Assembly (NCBI RefSeq): GCF_001026695.1
Contig: NZ_LDNB01000012.1
Span: 367,378-431,377 of the forward strand
Reading direction: 5' to 3'
Length of the DNA stretch: 64,000 nt
Source of the DNA: Neobacillus vireti
Lineage (GTDB): Bacteria > Bacillota > Bacilli > Bacillales > Cytobacillaceae
The stretch's first letter is position 1. Each line of letters opens with the position of its first letter. Below, in pieces: positions 45,937 through 54,144 of this stretch. The notes beneath the pieces were generated by a model. The model was not told the origin of the DNA. It was given only the letters and a program-made list of their open reading frames with translations, and searched no databases. The position numbers and the translations under genes were made by a program.

Positions 45937-46635
45937 TCAGATAAGATTGATTTCTTCCATAAGAATCTCAACATCGACAATCATGTTTCCTTCATCATCT
46001 ACTTCAATTAGTTCTTCCTTTTTCATTTTTGTTAATGTCCGGCTAATCGTTTCCCTTGTCGTGCCAATCATATTGGCTAAATCCTTGTTGGTAAATTCGG
46101 ACGTTAAAAGAATGGTCCCATCGTCTTGTTCCTCACCGTGTTTCTGCGCAATCCGGATTAGTAATTTAATAATTTGTTCATAGGTATTATTAAGAATTTG
46201 TTCCTCCAGCCGGTTTTGCAGATCGACGATTTTCTCGCCAAGCACCTTAAACACCTTAATACATAGCTCAGGATTTTCTATAAGGACCGTTTCGAATTGG
46301 GAAATCGGCACAGCAATCAGCTTGGATGGTTCGAGAACCTCTGCATAGGCAGGATAGTCACCTTTTCTGAAAAAGCCGACATGTGGAAACATCTCACCCT
46401 TTTTCATGATGGCGACAATCTGCTCTTTGCCATTGACGTCACTTTTGTAAATTTTGATTTTCCCATCATAAATAAAATAGACGTTTTCAAGCGGGTCGCC
46501 TTGGAGGAAAACATGACTTTGCTTTTTCCAATCTCTTGCGATCGCAATATTGGTAATCTTCGATAATTCAAAATCATTTAATTCGCGAAAAAGAGTGAAA
46601 TCAGAAAGTACCCTCTTAATTTCTTCTATCCTCAT
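45937..46635 (-). CDS. Crp/Fnr-family transcriptional regulator
   Basis: 232 residues. The N-terminal cyclic-nucleotide-binding-like beta roll covers residues ~15-115 (VFLQGDPLENVYFIYDGKIK near 42). A long dimerisation helix is followed by a C-terminal winged helix with FTNKDLANMIGTTRETISRTLTKM near 180, carrying the ETxSR recognition-helix pattern that reads TGTGA. Only one cysteine is present, so the iron-sulfur sensing of Fnr is unlikely; cyclic-AMP-binding residues are not obvious. A haem or other NO/redox sensor is possible. It is convergent with hcp. Confidence 0.9.
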   Translation of the reverse strand: MRIEEIKRVLSDFTLFRELNDFELSKITNIAIARDWKKQSHVFLQGDPLENVYFIYDGKIKIYKSDVNGKEQIVAIMKKGEMFPHVGFFRKGDYPAYAEVLEPSKLIAVPISQFETVLIENPELCIKVFKVLGEKIVDLQNRLEEQILNNTYEQIIKLLIRIAQKHGEEQDDGTILLTSEFTNKDLANMIGTTRETISRTLTKMKKEELIEVDDEGNMIVDVEILMEEINLI

Positions 46636-46799
46636 TCTATCACCTTCAAATTATTTTCAGTTACTATCTATTGTAACAAAAAATCTTCCAATAGTTTATT
46701 TATAATTGAAAGTATTAGGAGCCGAAATTGTTTTCATATGTTCATGGAAAATGATACCAGTCGAATTAGAAGAAAAAATTTTGTATTTTGCTTTTGTCG

Positions 46800-46820
46800 C
46801 GAACGTTCATTCGCTAGAAT
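46800..46820 (+). promoter_or_regulatory. Candidate LexA box and -10 of mrfAB
   Basis: CGAAC-GTTC-ATTCG (46800-46813) differs from the Bacillus LexA consensus CGAAC-N4-GTTCG at one position. It sits directly before TAGAAT (46815-46820), a plausible -10, so a bound repressor would block the promoter. Confidence 0.45.
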
Positions 46821-46841
46821 AGAAGTATTGGGGTGAGGACG

Positions 46842-49136
46842 ATGAAGATAAGAAAAAATTTGCCGGACATACTGGCAGAATTAAAAATAAATGATGAATT
46901 TAAAGAAAATATCGTTACCTGGCAGACAATTGACGAGAAACCAGCACAATTGGTTCCAATGCCTGAAGACTTACATCCGGTGTTAAGAAAAGCACTTGAG
47001 AGCAGGGGGATTGAACAGCTTTATTCCCACCAAAGGTCTGCATATGATCAAATTCTGGAAGGTAGAAGTATCGTTGCAGTAACACCGACGGCGTCCGGAA
47101 AAACACTGTGCTATAATCTTCCTGTTTTGCAAACGATTTTAGCGAACCCAAGTGCAAGAGCTCTTTATATGTTCCCGACAAAAGCATTGGCACAAGATCA
47201 AAAGAGTGAAATCAATGAAATTATTCAAGCAGCCGGTGCTGATATTAACAGCTACACGTATGATGGAGATACACCGGCAAATATCCGCCAAAAGGTCAGG
47301 AAGGCAGGGCATGTGGTCATTACTAACCCTGATATGCTCCATTCAGCCATTTTGCCGCATCATACGAAATGGGTATCCTTGTTTGAAAATCTTAAATTTG
47401 TTGTAATTGACGAGCTGCATACGTATCGGGGCGTATTTGGAAGCCATGTTGCCAATGTTATTCGAAGATTGAAACGTATTTGCCGCTATTATGGAAGCAA
47501 CCCTGTGTTTATTTGTACATCGGCGACAATCGCCAATCCATTAGAACTGGCGCAAACCTTAACAGAAGAGACAATGAGCTTAATTGATAACAACGGTTCA
47601 CCGAGCGGGAGGAAGCATTTTCTCTTTTATAACCCGCCGATTGTGAATAAACCGTTAAATATTAGAAGAAGTGCTACCTTAGAAGTACGGAAAATTGCCG
47701 GTGAACTATTAAAGAATAAAATTCAAACGATTGTTTTCGCGAGAAGCAGAGTCAGGGTTGAAATTATCTTGACCTACCTACAGGAATTGGTGGAAAATCA
47801 GTTGGGTGCTAAATCAATAATGGGTTATCGGGGCGGTTATCTTCCTACAGAAAGAAGGAAAATTGAGAAAGGACTCCGGTCCGGGGAGATTTACGGGGTT
47901 GTCAGCACAAACGCTTTGGAATTAGGAGTTGATATAGGAGCGCTTCAGGTCTGCATTATGACAGGCTATCCTGGTACGATATCAAGTGCTTGGCAGCAGG
48001 CAGGAAGAGCAGGAAGGCGGCATGGGGAGGCCCTTGTCATTATGGTCGCCAGTTCAAGTCCGCTCGATCAGTATATCATTCAGAACCCCGATTATTTTTT
48101 TAATAAAAGCCCGGAAACAGCACGAATTAATCCCGATAATTTAATCATTTTAATCGATCATATGAAATGTGCTGCCTATGAGCTTCCGTTTAAAGCAGGT
48201 GAGCAGTTTGGTAAAGTTGAAACAGAGGAATTGCTGGAGTATTTAACAGAAGAACGAGTCCTTTATCGAAATGGGGAAAAATGGTATTGGATGAACGATT
48301 CTTTCCCGGCACATAACATTAGTCTGCGATCGGCTTCACAGGAAAATGTGATTATAGTTGATCAATCAGATGTGGCAAATGTAAAAGTCATCGGGGAAAT
48401 GGACCGCTTTTCCGCGATGACGCTTCTCCATGATGAAGCCATTTATTTACATCAAGGGATACAATTCCAAGTTGAGAAGCTTGATTGGGACGAAAAGAAG
48501 GCGTTTGTCAGGGAAGTTGATGTCGACTATTTTACCGATGCCAATCTTGCCGTCCAATTAAAGGTATTAGAGGAGGACAAGCTCCAGACCATGGATGATG
48601 CCGAAATCGGCTTTGGTGATGTCAGCGTCCGGGCAATGGCAACGATTTTTAAGAAAATCAAATTTGAGACGCATGAAAACATCGGGTCAGGGCCAATCCA
48701 TCTTCCAGAAGAAGAGCTGCACACGAGTGCAGCCTGGATTTCATTAAATAAGCCGTTAGCTGATATGGGGCATGAACGACTTGAACAAGGACTAGTCGGA
48801 GCCGCACATGCGTTAAATCATATTGCACCGTTATTTGTGATGGCCGACCCGCAGGATATTCATGTCATTCCCCAAGTAAAGGCTGACCATAATGAGAAGC
48901 CAACAATTTTCTTTTATGATCGTTATCCGGGTGGAATTGGCTTAAGTGAAAAAATCCACAGCGGTATGTCAGAAGTATTTGCCGAAACAAAAAAAATGAT
49001 TGACCGCTGTCCATGTCATTCCGGCTGTCCATCATGTATTGGCGCTGATACAGTAGGCGAAACAGCCAAACAGGATACACTAAAAATTATTCATTCTTTT
49101 TTAAAACCGTCTGATTTGGACAAGGAAGTGCAGTAA
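46842..49136 (+). CDS. mrfA: DEAD/DEAH-box helicase MrfA (YprA)
   Basis: 764 residues. Walker A TPTASGKTLCYN is near residue 80, the DEAH-type box reads VVIDELHTY near 188, and motif VI is QQAGRAGRRHGEA near 385. A C-terminal DUF1998-type zinc region has four Cys in CPCHSGCPSC near 725. In B. subtilis MrfA and MrfB form a nucleotide-excision pathway for mitomycin C adducts separate from UvrABC. ATG 46842 follows GGGGTGAGG; the GTG at 46833 lies in that site. Overlaps mrfB by one base. Confidence 0.94.
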   Translation: MKIRKNLPDILAELKINDEFKENIVTWQTIDEKPAQLVPMPEDLHPVLRKALESRGIEQLYSHQRSAYDQILEGRSIVAVTPTASGKTLCYNLPVLQTILANPSARALYMFPTKALAQDQKSEINEIIQAAGADINSYTYDGDTPANIRQKVRKAGHVVITNPDMLHSAILPHHTKWVSLFENLKFVVIDELHTYRGVFGSHVANVIRRLKRICRYYGSNPVFICTSATIANPLELAQTLTEETMSLIDNNGSPSGRKHFLFYNPPIVNKPLNIRRSATLEVRKIAGELLKNKIQTIVFARSRVRVEIILTYLQELVENQLGAKSIMGYRGGYLPTERRKIEKGLRSGEIYGVVSTNALELGVDIGALQVCIMTGYPGTISSAWQQAGRAGRRHGEALVIMVASSSPLDQYIIQNPDYFFNKSPETARINPDNLIILIDHMKCAAYELPFKAGEQFGKVETEELLEYLTEERVLYRNGEKWYWMNDSFPAHNISLRSASQENVIIVDQSDVANVKVIGEMDRFSAMTLLHDEAIYLHQGIQFQVEKLDWDEKKAFVREVDVDYFTDANLAVQLKVLEEDKLQTMDDAEIGFGDVSVRAMATIFKKIKFETHENIGSGPIHLPEEELHTSAAWISLNKPLADMGHERLEQGLVGAAHALNHIAPLFVMADPQDIHVIPQVKADHNEKPTIFFYDRYPGGIGLSEKIHSGMSEVFAETKKMIDRCPCHSGCPSCIGADTVGETAKQDTLKIIHSFLKPSDLDKEVQ

Positions 49137-50401
49137 TGTCATTAAAAAGTAAATTGAATCGCTTAAAACCTCACCTATCGGGGGGAAGCCAGTCTGTTAA
49201 AGTCGATAACCTGCGTGATCCGGGGAAGATTGATGTCCCATTTCATGAGCGGTGGAAACAAGAAGGGGTGTTTCCCTATTTCCTCGGCCAAGATTACTGC
49301 TTAATCAGGGAAGTTAAATACCCCCTTTCACAGCAGCATGGACATTATTGTTTTCGGGATTTCCTTACCGCGGTGGACATATGGAACAAGCGACCCGTCA
49401 ATCACCCATTGTCTGCCCAAGGGCATGTCGCAGAGGAACTATTCTTCTTTGATACAGAAACGACCGGACTTGGCGGCGGGGTAGGAAATACCATCTTTCT
49501 CCTTGGTTATGCCAGCATTTCTGGAGAACAGCTTGTTTTACGACAGCACATCCTGCCACACCCTGGTGCTGAGGTTCCTTTATATCAAAGTTTTTTAGAA
49601 AAGGTGAATTATAAAACGCTGGTCACTTATAATGGAAAATCGTTTGACTGGCCGCAAGTCAAAACAAGGCATACCCTTGTAAGGGAACATGTCCCAAAGC
49701 TGCCAGCATTTGGCCATTTCGATTTATTCCACGCGGCAAGAAGGTTATGGAAGCATAAATTAGAACGTTTAAAATTAGCTGTTGTAGAAAAAGAAGTTTT
49801 AGGAGTAGAGAGAATCGATGATATACCCGGATTTTTGGCGCCAATGATTTATTTTGATTTTGTTGAAAGTAAAACACCTGAAGGCATGCTTGGAATTCTA
49901 AAGCATAATGAAATTGACATTTTATCACTTGTTACGCTTTATACCCATCTCACCTTTCAACTGTGTGGAATCGATGCGTTTCAGTCTAGATCTGAATCCT
50001 ATGAAGTGGGGCGCTGGTTTGCAGCGTTAGGAGAAAAGAGTGAGGCGGAACAAGTTTTGAGTAAACTGACCACGGGCAATGATATGACTTCCTTCCAGGC
50101 AAAGCTTGCCTTGGCCTTCCAGAGCAAAAAAGAACGTGACTGGGAAACTGCACGAAAATTGTTTAAGGATGTTGTCGACTGTGACGAAAACCGGATGAGT
50201 TTGGAAGCTTGTGTAGAGCTTGCAAAAATCCATGAACATAGATTAAAAGATTACCAGCTAGCCATTGGTTACTGTAAAAGAGCCATTTTATTAAAAACGC
50301 AATCGAAAAAATCAGTCAATTTGTCTAGTCATTTGACTGCGGAACAGCTTGAGGTTAGGCTAAAGCGCTTAGAACGGAAATATGCTAAATTTCCTGGGTA
50401 A
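49136..50401 (+). CDS. mrfB: DEDD-type exonuclease MrfB (YprB)
   Basis: 421 residues. RNase H-like nuclease: motif I FFDTETTGLGGGVGNTIFLLG near residue 103, motif II in TYNGKSFDWPQVKTRH near 162, and a C-terminal HNEIDILSLVTLYTHL with the last Asp near 264. The remaining ~140 residues are TPR-like helices. It acts with MrfA in the repair of mitomycin adducts. Start codon ATG overlaps the mrfA stop (TAATG). Confidence 0.93.
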   Translation: MSLKSKLNRLKPHLSGGSQSVKVDNLRDPGKIDVPFHERWKQEGVFPYFLGQDYCLIREVKYPLSQQHGHYCFRDFLTAVDIWNKRPVNHPLSAQGHVAEELFFFDTETTGLGGGVGNTIFLLGYASISGEQLVLRQHILPHPGAEVPLYQSFLEKVNYKTLVTYNGKSFDWPQVKTRHTLVREHVPKLPAFGHFDLFHAARRLWKHKLERLKLAVVEKEVLGVERIDDIPGFLAPMIYFDFVESKTPEGMLGILKHNEIDILSLVTLYTHLTFQLCGIDAFQSRSESYEVGRWFAALGEKSEAEQVLSKLTTGNDMTSFQAKLALAFQSKKERDWETARKLFKDVVDCDENRMSLEACVELAKIHEHRLKDYQLAIGYCKRAILLKTQSKKSVNLSSHLTAEQLEVRLKRLERKYAKFPG

Positions 50402-50587
50402 GCGCAAAATTCGCCAAAAATTCCGATGAAATTTTTATTTTCAGCAAATTTCGATTTATTGCCACAAATCTGTAATAATTACAGGTGAAAAACAAGTGTT
50501 TCAATATTGTATATCAATGCTAAATCAGGTAAAATGTGAAGTTGGATTGATTAATAATACGACTAAAAAACTGATGGAGCTGGTAGT

Positions 50588-50683
50588 ATGTACAAAGCAA
50601 TATTATTCTTGTTTTTTATTGTCGTATGTTTGACTGCCTTTGTTTTTACCAACTTAAAAGATAGCTTTTATTCCATATTATAA
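50588..50683 (+). CDS. 31-residue single-pass membrane peptide
   Basis: The reading frame gives MYKAILFLFFIVVCLTAF with a short polar tail ending DSFYSIL. Residues 3-20 form one membrane helix. The ribosome binding site is modest (GGAGCTGG about 6 bases upstream). The flanks (50402-50587 and 50684-50815) hold no other frame. It could be a sporulation-time membrane peptide, since cotD follows, but that is inference. Confidence 0.4.
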   Translation: MYKAILFLFFIVVCLTAFVFTNLKDSFYSIL

Positions 50684-50815
50684 GAAAACAAGGCAGGGTG
50701 GAATTTTGAAATATTCATCCTGAATAGTGAAAAATAGGTATTTTCATTAGTACAAGAGTAACTCCTTCAACATAGGCTGTTAATGTAAACAGAATAATTG
50801 AAGGGAGAGTATTAT

Positions 50816-51160
50816 ATGTATCTTGGAACCAATTTTACGCCGCCAGTCATTCATCCGACGAATCAAATTGTGAACCATACGTTCTCAACAACGGTGGTGC
50901 CACACATCCATCCAACACATGTTACAACAGTCAATCATCATATGTACCAACATAAACATTACTGTTGTGAAACAGCTTCATGCTGCGAAGATGTGTGTAG
51001 TCAACATATTAACTGCTGTAACCCATGTGCACCAGGCGGAATGCCAGTTGCAAATGCAATGCCAGGCTTTGGAGGTCCAGGTTTTGGAATGGGAGGCCCA
51101 GGCTTCGGACCAGGAGGCCCAGGCTTCGCACCAGGACCATTCATGGGTCCTAGACCTTAA
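50816..51160 (+). CDS. cotD: Spore coat protein CotD
   Basis: 114 residues. It shares with B. subtilis CotD the His-rich core VIHPTNQIVNHTFSTT, VVPHIHPTHVTTVNHHMYQH and a Cys cluster (CCETASCCEDVC, CCNPC). The C-terminus is a Gly-Pro-Phe repeat (GFGGPGF, GMGGPGF, GPGGPGF) that B. subtilis CotD lacks. It is an inner coat protein crosslinked through its cysteines. ATG 50816 follows AAGGGAGAG; the in-frame upstream start at 50798 lies before it. Confidence 0.92.
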   Translation: MYLGTNFTPPVIHPTNQIVNHTFSTTVVPHIHPTHVTTVNHHMYQHKHYCCETASCCEDVCSQHINCCNPCAPGGMPVANAMPGFGGPGFGMGGPGFGPGGPGFAPGPFMGPRP

Positions 51161-51179
51161 GGTCAAGTAATGTCGATTG

Positions 51180-51206
51180 CAAGGGCTTTATAGCCCTTGT
51201 TTTTTC
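51180..51206 (+). terminator. Intrinsic terminator of cotD
   Basis: CAAGGGCT and AGCCCTTG pair around TTAT, then TTTTTT. Confidence 0.95.
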
Positions 51207-51331
51207 GCTGATTTGAAAGTAAACTTTCCAATCAGGCATAAGTGCAACTAACGTTTATTTACTAATATGATATGCTGTTTGTGTAAAAATGTTTGTCCAT
51301 TTAAAAATTTTTTTGTGCAGAGGGGGACGTT

Positions 51332-51892
51332 TTGATTAAAGTGCTGGCCATTTCGGGTTATAAACCCTTTGAATTAGGTATATTTAAGAAAGACCATCCT
51401 TCTGTCCTCTTCATCAAGGCTGCGATCAAGAAATCTTTAATACCATTGGTTGAAGAGGGATTAGAATGGGTGTTGATCAGTGGTCAATTAGGTGTGGAAC
51501 TGTGGGCGGCTGAAGTTATCTTTGATTTACAATTAGATTTTCCTGATATAAAGCTGGCGGTAATTACTCCTTTTCTGGATCAAGAGGCATCATGGAATGA
51601 AAATAACAAGGAATGGTATGAGTCTGTGCTTGCCCAAGCAGATTTTATTGATTCAGTTACCAAAAAAGGCTATGAGAAACCGTGGCAATTTCGCTTGAAA
51701 AATCAATTTTTTATTGAAAAAAGCGATGGCCTTCTGCTTCTTTATGATCAAGAAAAGGAAGGAAGTCCAAAATATTTATATGAATTGGCAGTACAATATC
51801 AAAAGGAAAATACTTATCCGCTTGAGCTTATAACCTTTTACGACTTACAAATGATTGTAGAGGAAGAACAATACAAACAGACTGATTTTTAA
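51332..51892 (+). CDS. ypsA: YpsA, SLOG-fold protein (DUF1273)
   Basis: 186 residues. SLOG/Rossmann-like: [15 protein letters not shown] at the N-terminus (the GYK and FELG motifs), [17 protein letters not shown] near residue 47, [16 protein letters not shown] near 77 and [18 protein letters not shown] near 130. In B. subtilis overproduction interferes with cell division; the ligand may be a nucleotide or NAD-like molecule. The start is TTG 51332 with AGAGGGGGA upstream. It precedes gpsB. Confidence 0.94.
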   Translation: MIKVLAISGYKPFELGIFKKDHPSVLFIKAAIKKSLIPLVEEGLEWVLISGQLGVELWAAEVIFDLQLDFPDIKLAVITPFLDQEASWNENNKEWYESVLAQADFIDSVTKKGYEKPWQFRLKNQFFIEKSDGLLLLYDQEKEGSPKYLYELAVQYQKENTYPLELITFYDLQMIVEEEQYKQTDF

Positions 51893-52017
51893 GGAATGTT
51901 TAAGGATTTCGCACATATATTAAGTTGATTGTAATCTTTGTAACAAAAGAAAATTGACAAAAGAAGTTATTTTTGAAAAAATAATATGGAATGATTGGCT
52001 AAACTGAGGTGATTTAG

Positions 52018-52320
52018 ATGCTATCCGATAAAGTAAAATTAACAGCTAAGGATATCTTGGAAAAAGAGTTTAAAACAGGTGTACGTGGTTATAAGCAAGA
52101 AGATGTTGATAAATTCTTGGATTTAATTATTAAAGATTATGAAACCTTTCATCAGGAGCTCGAGGACCTGCAACAAGAAAATCTTAGACTGCGTAAACAG
52201 CTCGAGGATTCTTCAAAAAGGCAGCCAGCGGCACAGCCTGCTGGCACAACGAACTTTGATATTTTAAAGCGGATATCCAATTTAGAAAAACATGTTTTTG
52301 GCAATAAACTATACGATTAA
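52018..52320 (+). CDS. gpsB: Cell-cycle protein GpsB
   Basis: 100 residues. The DivIVA-like N-terminal domain ([20 protein letters not shown], with the membrane/PBP-binding loop near residues 8-27) leads to a coiled coil (residues ~35-68), an Ala/Gln/Pro linker and a small C-terminal trimerisation domain ([15 protein letters not shown]). GpsB moves PBP1 between septum and side wall, so it is a functional partner of ponA in this window. Confidence 0.96.
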   Translation: MLSDKVKLTAKDILEKEFKTGVRGYKQEDVDKFLDLIIKDYETFHQELEDLQQENLRLRKQLEDSSKRQPAAQPAGTTNFDILKRISNLEKHVFGNKLYD

Positions 52321-52393
52321 CAGATTATGCCGTGTTTTCCTAATAAAAACTATTGAAAAAACAGCATGAAATACATATAATAATAAATGTATT

Positions 52394-52812
52394 CATTAAT
52401 TACGTTCGGGTAATCGCTGCAAGGATCATTTGCATTCTTGCAGAGGAAAGTCCATGCTCGCACGAGCTGAGATGCTCGTAGTGTTCGTGCCTAGCGAAAT
52501 CATAAGCTAGGGCAGCTGAGTCAAGACTCAGTTGACGGCCGGGAAAATACCTAAGTCCTTTGGATATGGTATGAATACCTATAAAAGTGCCACAGTGACG
52601 GAGCCTTTCCAGAAATGGAAAGGGTGGAACGGGTAAACCCCACGAGCGAGAAACCCAAATAATGGTAGGGGCACTTTCTCTGAGGAATTCAACAAGGAGA
52701 AGGACAGGTTCCATTGTGAATCTGTAGATAGATGATTACCACCTAAGTACGAGGCATCACTGCCGTTTGCAGTACTATGGTACAGAACATGGCTTACAGA
52801 ACGTTATTAATG
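52394..52812 (+). ncRNA. rnpB: RNase P RNA, B type
   Basis: About 419 bases. It contains the conserved GAGGAAAGTCCATGCTCGC-type block (52441-52459), ACGGCCGGGAAAATACC near 52533, GGGTGGAACGGGTAAACCCC near 52622 and the closing GGTACAGAACATGGCTTACA before the 3' strand. The ends pair: CATTAAT at 52394-52400 with ATTAATG at 52806-52812 and CGTT with AACG closing P1. It is the catalytic RNA that trims tRNA 5' ends. Location after gpsB is as in B. subtilis. Confidence 0.96.
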
Positions 52813-52835
52813 GGAATTTTGCTGGATTATAAACG

Positions 52836-52864
52836 GCTCTCCTGATATGGGGAGCTTTTTTATT
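52836..52864 (+). terminator. Intrinsic terminator of rnpB
   Basis: GCTCTCC and GGGGAGC pair around TGATAT, then TTTTTTATT. Confidence 0.92.
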
Positions 52865-52972
52865 GGCTAAAACTGCATCCCTTTGTTTCTTTTTGTCAAT
52901 AATGAATTTGATAAAATAAGTATATTGGAAGCACAAACATACATACACTTGAAATGGATTAAGGGTGATAAA

Positions 52973-54124
52973 ATGGGAAACTATCAATTAATCGCAACTG
53001 CGGCAATGGGGCTCGAAGCTTTAGTTGCCAAAGAGGTACGGGCGTTAGGATACGACTGTGAAGTGGAAAATGGAAAGATTACTTATTCTGGGGATGAATC
53101 GGCGATTGCCCGCAGTAATTTATGGCTGCGAACGGCAGATAGAATAAAGATAAAGGTTGGCGAATTTAAGGCCTACACTTTTGATGAATTGTTTGAGAAG
53201 ACGAAGGCGCTGCCATGGGAAAAATATCTCCCAGAAGATGCGGAATTTCCGGTCATTGGAAAGTCAGTTAAATCAAAATTGTTCAGTGTTTCCGATTGTC
53301 AAGCAATCGTCAAAAAAGCAGTGGTTGAACGGATGAAGAAACAGTATAAGCGTGACAGCTGGTTTGAGGAAACCGGTGCTCTTTACCGCATTGAAGTTGC
53401 TTTGTTAAAAGATGTGGCTACGATAACGATTGATGCCAGCGGTCAGGGCCTTCACAAACGTGGCTACCGCTCAGATCAAGGGGAGGCACCTTTAAAAGAA
53501 ACGCTGGCAGCTGCCCTTGTTTTGTTAACCAATTGGAAGGCTGACCGTCCCTTTATTGATCCTTTCTGCGGCTCTGGCACGATTCCGATTGAGGCGGCCA
53601 TGATTGGACAAAATATCGCTCCTGGTTTTAATCGAGAATTTGTGTCAGAGGGCTGGAATTGGATTTCTCCGAAAGTATGGGATGATGCCCGGATAGAAGC
53701 AGAAGACATGGCAAAATATGATCAGCCGCTAGACATAATGGGTACTGATATTGACCACAGAATGGTGAAAATAGCTCAAGAAAATGCGGTCGAGGCTGGT
53801 TTTGCAGACATCCTTCATTTTAAACAAATGCAGGTTAGAGATATTACCACCACCAAGGAATACGGGGTTATTATTGGGAATCCACCATATGGCGAAAGAC
53901 TCGGCGAGAAAAAGGCTGTCGAGCAGATGTATAAGGAAATGGGCCAGGCCTTTAACAAACTCGATACATGGTCCAAATATATCCTCACATCAAATGAAGA
54001 TTTTGAGCAATTCTACGGGAAGCCGGCTACGAAAAAGAGAAAGCTGTTTAATGGCTTTATCCGGACGGATCTTTATCAATACTGGGGTAAAAAGCCACCG
54101 CGTCAAAATGACTTCGAGAAATAG
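52973..54124 (+). CDS. ypsC: THUMP-domain 23S rRNA/RNA guanine methyltransferase YpsC
   Basis: 383 residues. The N-terminal ferredoxin-like/THUMP domain (residues ~1-160) binds RNA. The Rossmann methyltransferase has the SAM motif DPFCGSGTIPIEAA near residue 197 and the catalytic NPPYGERLG near residue 302 (N6/N2-type NPPY). It is related to RlmL/RlmK, which makes m2G in 23S rRNA; the exact target here is inferred. ATG 52973 follows AAGGGTGAT; the upstream open frame lacks a ribosome binding site. Confidence 0.92.
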   Translation: MGNYQLIATAAMGLEALVAKEVRALGYDCEVENGKITYSGDESAIARSNLWLRTADRIKIKVGEFKAYTFDELFEKTKALPWEKYLPEDAEFPVIGKSVKSKLFSVSDCQAIVKKAVVERMKKQYKRDSWFEETGALYRIEVALLKDVATITIDASGQGLHKRGYRSDQGEAPLKETLAAALVLLTNWKADRPFIDPFCGSGTIPIEAAMIGQNIAPGFNREFVSEGWNWISPKVWDDARIEAEDMAKYDQPLDIMGTDIDHRMVKIAQENAVEAGFADILHFKQMQVRDITTTKEYGVIIGNPPYGERLGEKKAVEQMYKEMGQAFNKLDTWSKYILTSNEDFEQFYGKPATKKRKLFNGFIRTDLYQYWGKKPPRQNDFEK

Positions 54125-54144
54125 ACGGTTTTTATAGGGGGAAT

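Noticed and set aside
52400-52714. Minus-strand frame of 104 codons across rnpB
   Set aside because: The region is clearly RNase P RNA, with conserved core blocks and paired ends.
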